Source of the DNA: Treponema sp.
GTDB taxonomy: Bacteria > Spirochaetota > Spirochaetia > Treponematales > Breznakiellaceae
DNA length: 6,428 bases
Direction of reading: 5' to 3'
Assembly (NCBI GenBank): GCA_009780595.1
Contig: WQZT01000098.1
Location: forward strand, 1-6,428
The notes below the pieces were generated by a model. It searched no databases and was not told the origin of the DNA. It saw only the letters and a list, made by a program, of their open reading frames with translations. Position numbers and translations under genes: made by a program. Shown here in pieces: positions 1 to 5,569 of this stretch. Every line of letters starts with the position of its first letter. The stretch's first letter is position 1.

Positions 1-1424
1 CAATTGTAAAACCTGCCGGATTGGTGATTACTGATGACAATACGTTTACGATGCAGGCTGCGGTTGTGGAAGTAACGGCGAAGTGGACGGCGATTGACTA
101 CACTATCACCATAAACGAAAATGGCGGGTCTGGCTCGAAGATAAGTAAAAACCCGGCGAACGTGGGGAACGTAATAACCCTGACGCCCGGAACGTACAAA
201 GATGGCTATGAGTTTGACCGCTGGACAGTTGTTTCGCCAAATAGTGTAACGATGAACGGGAACACGTTTACTATGCCAGCTGACCATGTGCAAGTAATGG
301 CAACGTGGAAAGCGATTGACTATGCCATTACCGTAAATCAGGGCGGTGGTTCTGATTCGAAGGCAGACAAAATTACGGCAAATGTTGGGGAAAAGATAAC
401 CCTGACACCAGGAAGCCGAGATGATTATGACTTTGACGGCTGGACGGTTGTAAAACCTGTTGGCTTGATAATTGCCGCAGACTATAGTTTTACTATGCCG
501 ACTTCTAATGTGGAAGTAACGGCAACGTGGAAGATGAGACCGCCGAAGGTTGTGATAACTTCCAGCCACATACTTACTGCACAGGGGTTGGAACTTGCAT
601 TTACCGCAAAGGTAACGCCGCAGGAGTTGCCACAGGAAGTAACGTGGAGCGTTACCGGAAACGATAAAGTGCGATTTGAGGGAAATGTCCTGAAAGTTGC
701 GGCAGATGCCACACCTGGCACAATTACAATAATTGTTTCTGCGGGGAATCTTAATGACGAAAGAAGCCTTACCATACTTCAGTCAACAGCGAATGCTGCT
801 AGCGGTCGGCACACAGCGGCAATCAAGAGCAATGGAACGTTGTGGGCGTGGGGATGGAACTACTACGGGCAGTTGGGGGACAACACAATCGGCAGCAGGC
901 GTGTTCCCGTGCAGGAGTACAGCAGTTCAACGTGGGTTTCCGTGTCCTCAGGCAGCGGATACACCGCGGCAATCAAGAGCGACGGGTCGCTGTGGGCGTG
1001 GGGATATAACAATAGCGAGCAGTTGGGGAACAACTCAGCCCGCGAGAGCCGTGTTCCCGAGCAGGAGTACAGTAAGTCAACGTGGGTTTCCGTGTCCGCG
1101 GGCGAGCGTCACACAGCGGCAATCAAGAGCGATGGCACGCTGTGGGCGTGGGGAGCGAACGGCGTCGGGCAGTTGGGGAACGACTCAACCACCAACAGCA
1201 GTGTTCCCATGCAGGAGCACAGCAAGTCAACAACGTGGGTTTCCGTGTCTGCTGGCGGATATAATCCTTTGAACAAGCACCACACTGCGGCAATTAAGAA
1301 TAATGGAACGCTGTGGGCGTGGGGAAGGAACAGCGAGGGGCAGTTGGGGGATAACTCATACATAGATAGAAGTGTTCCCGTGCAAGAAAACAGCAAGTCA
1401 ACGTGGCGGATCTATCCCCGGTAA
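1..1424 (+). CDS. InlB B-repeat / Ig-like / RCC1-repeat surface-type protein, 5' partial
   Basis: The reading frame is open from base 3, and its first residues (IVKPAGL) match the inside of a later repeat (VVKPVGL, codons at 450-470). The gene therefore starts left of the window, and the TTG at 21 is not its start. 473 residues are visible. In order they hold the end of one Listeria-Bacteroides (InlB B/Flg_new) repeat, two full ones with a 74-residue period (anchor Trp codons at 84, 306 and 528), an Ig-like beta segment at about 540-775, and four RCC1 repeats (HTAAIKS.GTLWAWG...GQLG) from about 805. InlB B-type repeats are typical of exported cell-surface proteins. RCC1 repeats form beta-propellers, usually with seven blades, so four blades would be incomplete without partners. 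No signal peptide or anchor is visible because the N-terminus is outside. The protein ends abruptly in STWRIYPR where earlier units read STWVSVSAG. Domain calls are firm; ligand and location are inferred. Confidence 0.88.
   Translation, partial: IVKPAGLVITDDNTFTMQAAVVEVTAKWTAIDYTITINENGGSGSKISKNPANVGNVITLTPGTYKDGYEFDRWTVVSPNSVTMNGNTFTMPADHVQVMATWKAIDYAITVNQGGGSDSKADKITANVGEKITLTPGSRDDYDFDGWTVVKPVGLIIAADYSFTMPTSNVEVTATWKMRPPKVVITSSHILTAQGLELAFTAKVTPQELPQEVTWSVTGNDKVRFEGNVLKVAADATPGTITIIVSAGNLNDERSLTILQSTANAASGRHTAAIKSNGTLWAWGWNYYGQLGDNTIGSRRVPVQEYSSSTWVSVSSGSGYTAAIKSDGSLWAWGYNNSEQLGNNSARESRVPEQEYSKSTWVSVSAGERHTAAIKSDGTLWAWGANGVGQLGNDSTTNSSVPMQEHSKSTTWVSVSAGGYNPLNKHHTAAIKNNGTLWAWGRNSEGQLGDNSYIDRSVPVQENSKSTWRIYPR
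84..530 (+). repeat. Two tandem 222-base InlB B-type repeat units
   Basis: The Trp codons at 84, 306 and 528 are exactly 222 bases apart. Each unit carries the same landmarks: W(T/K)AIDY at the start, a Gly-rich turn, NVG..ITLTPG, (E/D)FD.WTVV and (S/T)FTMP. Units differ at many codons, so they are diverged rather than recent copies. A third, partial unit lies at the left edge. Confidence 0.85.
811..1410 (+). repeat. Four tandem RCC1 units, 150-base period
   Basis: The motif ACAC.GCGGCAAT recurs at 811, 961 (as ACACCGCGG), 1111 and 1282. GTGTTCCC recurs at 901, 1051, 1201 and 1372. Both series give spacings of 150, 150 and 171 bases. The extra 21 bases are one added Thr codon near 1230 (TCAACAACG against TCAACG) plus an 18-base insertion encoding residues around YNPLNK at about 1261-1279. 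Long stretches are identical between units at the DNA level, for example CAACGTGGGTTTCCGTGTC near 928 and 1078. This indicates recent duplication or gene conversion. Confidence 0.85.
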
Positions 1425-1426
1425 GC

Positions 1427-1457
1427 CGGAATAAACTGCCGATGGCAGTTTATTCTG
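1427..1457 (+). terminator. Hairpin 1, candidate intrinsic terminator of the repeat-protein gene
   Basis: A 14-pair stem joins 1427-1440 to 1444-1457, with one G-T wobble (1428/1456) and a 3-base loop GAT. It starts two bases after the stop codon. The GC-rich top (CTGCC/GGCAG) is followed by TTTATTCT, with a matching A-rich run upstream, which fits an intrinsic terminator. Confidence 0.55.
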
Positions 1458-1458
1458 A

Positions 1459-1483
1459 GGAGATTTGGCGTTGCCAAATCTCC
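1459..1483. repeat. Hairpin 2, perfect 11-base inverted repeat
   Basis: GGAGATTTGGC at 1459-1469 is the exact reverse complement of 1473-1483, with loop GTT. There is no T-run after it, so it does not look like a terminator. It begins one base after hairpin 1 and shares TTGCCAAAT with hairpin 3. Confidence 0.7.
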
Positions 1484-1510
1484 CTGCTGGCAGGAATTAG
1501 ATTAACTTAG

Positions 1511-1548
1511 AAGGAAAGGCTTTGCCAAATATGGCAAAGCCTTTCCTT
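1511..1548. terminator. Hairpin 3, perfect 17-base inverted repeat, possible bidirectional terminator
   Basis: Bases 1511-1527 and 1532-1548 are exact reverse complements around a 4-base loop AATA. The right arm ends CTTTCCTTT and the left arm begins AAGGAAAG, so RNA from either strand ends in a U-rich stretch. It would insulate the downstream toxin-antitoxin genes from upstream transcription. The U-run is interrupted by CC, so termination is likely but not certain. Confidence 0.5.
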
Positions 1549-1568
1549 TACACGACATATTCGTATAA

Positions 1569-1593
1569 TTCCGCCGCTCGACAAATGGCGGAA
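1569..1593. promoter_or_regulatory. Inverted repeat overlapping the -35 box, candidate operator
   Basis: TTCCGCC (1569-1575) and GGCGGAA (1587-1593) are exact 7-base inverted arms with an 11-base centre that contains the -35 box. Toxin-antitoxin operons are commonly repressed by their own complex binding palindromes at the promoter, so this position fits an operator. The function is inferred from placement only. Confidence 0.4.
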
Positions 1594-1606
1594 ACTGCAT
1601 TATACT
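1578..1606 (+). promoter_or_regulatory. Sigma70-type promoter of the toxin-antitoxin cassette
   Basis: The -35 box is TCGACA (1578-1583, 5 of 6 to consensus), followed by a 17-base spacer and the -10 box TATACT (1601-1606, 5 of 6). The predicted transcript start is around 1613, which is the A of the antitoxin ATG. A separate perfect TATAAT at 1564-1569 lacks a convincing -35 box and is the weaker choice. Confidence 0.6.
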
Positions 1607-1612
1607 GGCTCT

Positions 1613-1822
1613 ATGACTTTGAGCGTTGAATTAATTCATGATGGGGCGTTTAATCTGCTTTCAGAGATGGAGAAGCTTCGCCTGATTCGTATCAATAATC
1701 CCGACAGCGTATCGGTATCAGAAAAGCTGTCAGAACGGTTTGCAGGAGCCCTGCGGCTTTCGGATGATGAATATAACGCATTCCAAAAAAAGATTCAGGA
1801 TGATAGAAACGAATGGGCTTGA
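1613..1822 (+). CDS. Antitoxin of a VapBC-like pair, 69 residues
   Basis: This small acidic protein overlaps the PIN-toxin gene by 10 bases, the usual antitoxin-first order of type II systems. The N-terminal half (MTLSVELIHDG...LLSEMEKL) is predicted strand then helix. The C-terminal half (SERFAGALRLSDDEYNAFQ, ending in RNEWA) resembles the toxin-wrapping tail of many short antitoxins, with an aromatic and acidic helix near a final Trp. I see no AbrB, ribbon-helix-helix or helix-turn-helix DNA-binding motif, so how it would bind the operator is unclear. The start at 1613 has no Shine-Dalgarno sequence (ACTGGCTCT precedes it), and the promoter predicts a transcript starting at this codon, so translation may be leaderless. 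The role rests mainly on gene order; the family is not assigned. Confidence 0.75.
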   Translation: MTLSVELIHDGAFNLLSEMEKLRLIRINNPDSVSVSEKLSERFAGALRLSDDEYNAFQKKIQDDRNEWA

Positions 1823-2133
1823 GGTATTTGTTGGATTCCAACGTGATTATTGGTTTTCTGGCAAATAAGATTCCCGCTGCTGGAATGAAGTTCGTGTCCA
1901 ATATTGTTGACGAGTTACCGCACATTTCTGTGATCTCCAAGATCGAGGTGCTGCGATTTAGAGATATACCGGAAAATGAGGCTGTACTGGCTGATTTTAT
2001 TGAAAGGTCTGAGGTTTGTCCATTAAGTCCTACCACTGTCCAATGCACTATCGAATTATGCAGGCAGAGCAGGATAAAGTTGCCTGATGCAATCATTGCA
2101 GCAACTGCACTAGATTTCCGTGCGCCCCTGTAA
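1813..2133 (+). CDS. vapC: VapC-family PIN-domain toxin, C-terminally truncated
   Basis: PIN-domain ribonuclease toxins cleave RNA using a cluster of acidic residues that hold metal ions. Three are in their expected contexts: D8 in YLLDSNVII, E45 in ISVISKIEVL and D92 in IKLPDAIIAATA. The protein then ends at residue 106 (LDFRAPL). Homologues usually run about 125-135 residues and continue into a (V/L)TRN..DF segment with the fourth acidic residue and a final strand. The stop falls just where that segment should begin, so activity may be lost or weakened. The start at 1813 overlaps the antitoxin by 10 bases. A TTG at 1819 would give a 4-base overlap and the family-typical N-terminus, but AGGA at 1797-1800 favours 1813. 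The cassette has lower G+C than glgP (26 of 60 at 1921-1980 against 39 of 60 at 3541-3600), which fits horizontal transfer. Confidence 0.8.
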   Translation: MGLRYLLDSNVIIGFLANKIPAAGMKFVSNIVDELPHISVISKIEVLRFRDIPENEAVLADFIERSEVCPLSPTTVQCTIELCRQSRIKLPDAIIAATALDFRAPL

Positions 2134-2141
2134 AAGTGGCA

Positions 2142-2170
2142 TTGACAATTGACATTTTGGAGCATATCCT
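2142..2170 (+). promoter_or_regulatory. Probable glgP promoter with doubled -35 box
   Basis: ATTGACA occurs twice in tandem (2141-2147 and 2148-2154), giving two perfect TTGACA -35 boxes. The first (2142-2147) is 17 bases from TATCCT (2165-2170, 4 of 6). The second (2149-2154) is 16 bases from the weaker TAACTT (2171-2176). The first pairing predicts a start near 2177, next to the glgP ATG. It begins nine bases after the truncated vapC stop. Confidence 0.5.
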
Positions 2171-2177
2171 TAACTTT

Positions 2178-4718
2178 ATGAACATCTCAACATATACCGT
2201 AAAACCGAAATTGCCCAACAGCCTGAAGCCGTTGGAGGAAATCGCCCGAAACCTGTGGCTTTCGTGGAATTTTGACGCTGTCGAACTTTTTATCCGTTTG
2301 GATTATGACGTCTGGATGCAGGCTAAGCAAAGCCCGGTGCGGGCGCTTGGAATGGTCAGCCAGGAGCGGCTCGCCGAGGTTGCCAAAGACGACTCGTACC
2401 TTGCGCGGTTGAAGGAAACGTACAACCGTTTCTTGCAGTATAAAAAAGGCGATACGTGGTACCGCGGCTCCCGAAAAGATGTGGTTGCCTACTTCTCTAT
2501 GGAGTACGGCATGGACGTGTCCCTCCCCATTTATTCCGGGGGGCTTGGAATTCTTTCCGGCGACCACATGAAAACTTCTTCCGATATGGGGTTGCCGCTG
2601 GTGGGCGTGGGGCTTTTGTATCGGCAGGGGTATTTCGTGCAGTACCTCAACGCCGACGGGTTTCAACAGGAAAGTTACCCGGAAAACGACTGGTACAATA
2701 TGCCGGTGGAGCTGAAAACCAACCGATCTGGCCAGCCTATCAAGATTTCGCTGGAGATGGCGGGGCGGATGGTTGCTGTCCAGATTTGGGAGGTCAAGGT
2801 TGGGCGCAGTTCCCTGTATCTTCTGGATACCAACATCCCCGAAAACTCTCAGGATTTGCGGAATATAACCGCCTCGCTGTACGGCGGCGACAAGGAACGG
2901 CGTATTCAGCAGGAAATACTTCTGGGTATTGGCGGAATACGCGCGCTGCGGGCGCTGGGAATCAATCCCGCCGCGACGCATATGAACGAAGGGCATTCTG
3001 CCTTTTTGGGGCTGGAGCGGATTCGCGAACTTATGGCGGAAAAGCACTTTTCATTTGAAGAAGCCCGCGAAGCCCTGTGGCCGACGAATATTTTCACCAC
3101 GCATACTCCGGTTCCCGCCGGAAACGAGCGCTTTGATATTACCCTTTTGGAAAAATACTTCAACGTGTGGGCGCAAACGTTGGGCTTGTCGTGGCGGGAT
3201 TTTCTCAGCCTCGGGCGGGAGCGGCCGTATGACGACCACGAAACGTTCTGCATGACGGTTTTGGCGCTGAAGCTCGCCGCCTATGCAAACGGCGTTGCCG
3301 CTCTTCACGGCGAAGTCTCCCGCGATATGTGGAAGAACCTCTGGCCTGGGCTCCCGCTTGACGAAATCCCCATCAGCCATGTTACCAACGGGGTTCATCC
3401 CCGCACGTGGGTTTCCAGCAATATGAGCGAACTGCTCGGGCGCTACTTCGGCCCTAATTTTGATGAAGCGCCGACAGACCTCGCAATCTGGAACCGCATA
3501 GACCGTATTTCTGACGAGGAACTGTGGCGCACCCACGAGCGCCGCCGCGAACGGCTGGTGGCATTTACGCGGGAGCGGATTCTTGGGCAGTACAAGCGCA
3601 CCGGAGCTCCGGAGCGCCGCATTAGGCAGGCGGAAGACGCTCTGTCCCCCTACACGCTGACCCTCTGCTTTGCCCGCCGTTTTGCCACCTACAAGCGCGG
3701 CACGTTGCTGTTGCGCGACCCCGAACGTCTGCTCCGCCTGATACGCGACAACGACCGCCCGGTGCAGTTGATCTTCGCCGGAAAAGCGCATCCCCACGAT
3801 CTTCCCGGCAAGGAACTCATCCGCGAGCTCCTTCACTTTGCCGAGAAACACGATGTTGCCAACCGCATCATCTTTGTCGAAAACTACGATATGACGGTGG
3901 CGAAGTACCTCACCTCTGGCGGCGATGTGTGGCTGAACACACCGCGCCGACCGCAGGAAGCGTCAGGCACGAGCGGGATGAAGGCGGCGATGAACGGCGT
4001 TCTTAACTGTTCGATTATGGACGGCTGGTGGGACGAAGCCTACAACCCGGGAGTAGGCTGGACGATTGGGCGCGGCGAGGAGTACGAGGACACCAATCTT
4101 CAAGACGAAATCGAAAGCAACGCGCTGTACGACCTTCTGGAGCGAGAGATAATCCCTCTGTTTTACCAGCGGGGGCGGGATGGGTTGCCGCGCGAGTGGA
4201 TTAAAATGATGAAAAACTGCATGCGGGAAATCGGGCAGTCGATGTCCAGCCACCGTATGCTCATGGACTATTCCAGAAAGTTCTACCTTCCGGCGCTTAA
4301 AAATTACCGCCGGATTATCAAAGATGAATACCAGGAATCCAAAGCGCTGGCGGCATACCTGTTCAAGCTGCGCAATGCGTGGGACAGCATTTCTATATTC
4401 AAGATTGAGTCCAACGCAAAGCCAGTTATGCAGCGGGGCGATCTTCTTACGGTGAATGCGCGAATTGATCTGGGGCCGCTGATTCCCGACGAGGTGCTGG
4501 TGGAGCTTTACCACGGTTCGGTGTCTAACCAGACCTCCGGCATCAAGAACGCCCGCCGCTCGGAAATGAAAGCTGTCGGGCAGGAAGGAAGCTCCTACCG
4601 TTATCAGGTGAAAATCGACTGCGATGACACCGGGTTTCAGGGACACACTGTGCGGATTTTACCCAAGCATCCGGCGCTGGTACACCCCTACCGCAGCGGT
4701 TTTATAAAGTGGGCATAA
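2178..4718 (+). CDS. glgP: Alpha-glucan (glycogen/maltodextrin) phosphorylase, GT35 family
   Basis: This cytoplasmic PLP enzyme releases glucose 1-phosphate from alpha-1,4-glucans using phosphate. The 846 residues match the short bacterial form, with an N-terminal helical domain (LKPLEEIARNLWLSWN, about 16-31) and a full GT35 core. Visible landmarks are GGLGILSGDH (121-130), THMNEGHSAF (267-276), THTPVPAG (308-315), CFARRFATYKR (497-507), FAGKAHP, and GTSGMKAAMNG with the PLP lysine at K602. The C-terminal beta domain ends at GFIKWA and looks complete. I prefer ATG 2178 because family members begin at about this point (TYTVKPKLP follows). A GTG at 2136 would add 14 residues with no family support. 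GGAG at 2159-2162 is 15 bases from the ATG, too far for normal use, so initiation may be leaderless. No glycogen synthase or branching enzyme is in view, so storage glycogen versus imported maltodextrin cannot be decided here. Confidence 0.96.
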   Translation: MNISTYTVKPKLPNSLKPLEEIARNLWLSWNFDAVELFIRLDYDVWMQAKQSPVRALGMVSQERLAEVAKDDSYLARLKETYNRFLQYKKGDTWYRGSRKDVVAYFSMEYGMDVSLPIYSGGLGILSGDHMKTSSDMGLPLVGVGLLYRQGYFVQYLNADGFQQESYPENDWYNMPVELKTNRSGQPIKISLEMAGRMVAVQIWEVKVGRSSLYLLDTNIPENSQDLRNITASLYGGDKERRIQQEILLGIGGIRALRALGINPAATHMNEGHSAFLGLERIRELMAEKHFSFEEAREALWPTNIFTTHTPVPAGNERFDITLLEKYFNVWAQTLGLSWRDFLSLGRERPYDDHETFCMTVLALKLAAYANGVAALHGEVSRDMWKNLWPGLPLDEIPISHVTNGVHPRTWVSSNMSELLGRYFGPNFDEAPTDLAIWNRIDRISDEELWRTHERRRERLVAFTRERILGQYKRTGAPERRIRQAEDALSPYTLTLCFARRFATYKRGTLLLRDPERLLRLIRDNDRPVQLIFAGKAHPHDLPGKELIRELLHFAEKHDVANRIIFVENYDMTVAKYLTSGGDVWLNTPRRPQEASGTSGMKAAMNGVLNCSIMDGWWDEAYNPGVGWTIGRGEEYEDTNLQDEIESNALYDLLEREIIPLFYQRGRDGLPREWIKMMKNCMREIGQSMSSHRMLMDYSRKFYLPALKNYRRIIKDEYQESKALAAYLFKLRNAWDSISIFKIESNAKPVMQRGDLLTVNARIDLGPLIPDEVLVELYHGSVSNQTSGIKNARRSEMKAVGQEGSSYRYQVKIDCDDTGFQGHTVRILPKHPALVHPYRSGFIKWA

Positions 4719-4794
4719 TGGCGCGCTGAAAGTTCGCCGAAAATATCAACGGCGGTATCCTCGATCACCCGCCTCAACAAAACAAGGAGCTTAT
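4719..4794 (+). other. 76-base gap between glgP and the transporter gene
   Basis: No strong terminator is seen. The best hairpin is CGCCG (4735-4739) with CGGCG (4750-4754) around a 10-base loop and no T-run. A weak promoter is possible: TTCGCC (4733-4738), 17 bases, then TATCCT (4756-4761), the same -10 hexamer proposed for glgP. I could not fit a preQ1 riboswitch here, although such switches often precede this transporter family. Confidence 0.4.
4784..4789 (+). promoter_or_regulatory. Ribosome binding site AAGGAG
   Basis: AAGGAG lies five bases before the ATG at 4795 and fixes that start. It also shows that this organism uses Shine-Dalgarno initiation, which makes its absence before the antitoxin notable. 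Confidence 0.85.
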
Positions 4795-5529
4795 ATGCTT
4801 AAAGTTTCTCAGTATCGTTTTCTGGATGGTTTGACGGTTTTTTTTGTAACCGTTCTTATCGCCAGTAACATCGCGTCGTCGGCAAAAATCGTCGATTTGG
4901 GAATCACCCTATTCGGTTTTTGGTCTATTCCTCCGGTTCACCTTGCGTTTGACGGCGGGACACTCCTGTTTCCCATTGCATACGTTTTAGGGGATGTGCT
5001 TACCGAAGTCTACGGGTTTAAGGTTACCCGTCGCGTTATCTGGATGGGTTTCATTGCTCTGTCCATTACCGCGCTGTTTTTCTTCGTGCTAAACTTGCTG
5101 CCCGGCGAGGCACTGTGGGAAGAGTACGCCGGAAGTGCCGCGTACGCTGCCATTCTTGGGGGAATGAGTTCTGGCGGAATTGTCCTGGCGAGCCTTTCCG
5201 GTTTTTTCGCGGGCAATTTTTCCAATTCGATGATTCTTTCCCGCATGAAAGTCCTCATGAAAGGGCGCTCGCTGTGGATCAGGGTTATCGCCAGCAGCCT
5301 CGTCGGGCAGATGCTGGACACCGTAGTTTTTGTGTCTATCGCAAGCCTTACCGGTGTTTTCGCGTGGGAACTTTTTGCGACGCTGGTCTTGACGAATTAT
5401 CTTTTTAAGGTTTCAATTGAAGTAATGGTGTTCCCCCTGACATTTTTTACGGTGAGGAAGTTCAAGCAAGCCGAGGGAATTGACGTGTACGATGTCGGGG
5501 TAAAGTTCAACCCCTTTTCATTACAATGA
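4795..5529 (+). CDS. yhhQ: Queuosine precursor transporter, VUT/YhhQ (DUF165) family
   Basis: This inner-membrane protein imports queuosine precursors (preQ0, preQ1 or queuine, depending on the member) used to modify the wobble base of GUN tRNAs. The 244 residues contain about six hydrophobic segments: roughly 13-30, 56-70, 81-102, 115-138, 163-187 and 193-218. Family signatures are clear: SNI..SAK (24-31), the conserved FPIAYVLGDVLTEVYG (59-74), FFAGNFSNSMIL (137-148), SLWIRVIASSLVGQMLDT (159-176) with the conserved Arg, Gln and Asp, and the C-terminal D(V)YD...FNPF ending (230-241). Length is normal. It is 76 bases after glgP and 40 before the dehydrogenase, so it may share a transcript with the latter. 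No queuosine biosynthesis gene is in view, which fits an organism that salvages the precursor, but the specific substrate cannot be read from sequence. Confidence 0.92.
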   Translation: MLKVSQYRFLDGLTVFFVTVLIASNIASSAKIVDLGITLFGFWSIPPVHLAFDGGTLLFPIAYVLGDVLTEVYGFKVTRRVIWMGFIALSITALFFFVLNLLPGEALWEEYAGSAAYAAILGGMSSGGIVLASLSGFFAGNFSNSMILSRMKVLMKGRSLWIRVIASSLVGQMLDTVVFVSIASLTGVFAWELFATLVLTNYLFKVSIEVMVFPLTFFTVRKFKQAEGIDVYDVGVKFNPFSLQ

Positions 5530-5556
5530 TGGTTTGATGGATTAAGCCATAAGCAA

Positions 5557-5563
5557 GCGGAGG
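5557..5563 (+). promoter_or_regulatory. Ribosome binding site GCGGAGG
   Basis: GGAGG ends six bases before the ATG at 5570 and decides the start of the dehydrogenase gene. Confidence 0.8.
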
Positions 5564-5569
5564 CAGACG

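Noticed and set aside
21..23. TTG at 21 as the start of the repeat protein
   Set aside because: The frame is open to base 3, and the residues before it align with the interior of a later repeat, so the gene begins upstream of the window.
733..1272. 179-codon frame overlapping the RCC1 repeats in another + frame
   Set aside because: Its Arg-rich repeats simply mirror the 150-base DNA period of the RCC1 units. The RCC1 frame carries the recognised motif.
811..1410. Possible CRISPR array, because of regular repeats
   Set aside because: The period is 150 bases with coding continuity and conserved RCC1 residues, and there are no short repeats separated by unique spacers.
1483..1494. Short palindrome CCTG-CTGG-CAGG as a fourth hairpin
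   Set aside because: Four pairs only, and it shares a base with hairpin 2; expected by chance.
3051..3851. Long open frames opposite glgP (266 codons here, others at 2187-3047 and 3963-4646)
   Set aside because: They lie wholly inside a well-conserved phosphorylase gene, have no family-like motif, and follow from GC-rich third positions.
4719..4794. preQ1 riboswitch ahead of the queuosine precursor transporter
   Set aside because: I could not match the compact hairpin plus A-rich tail of class I, or the class II pattern. A covariance-model search would settle it.
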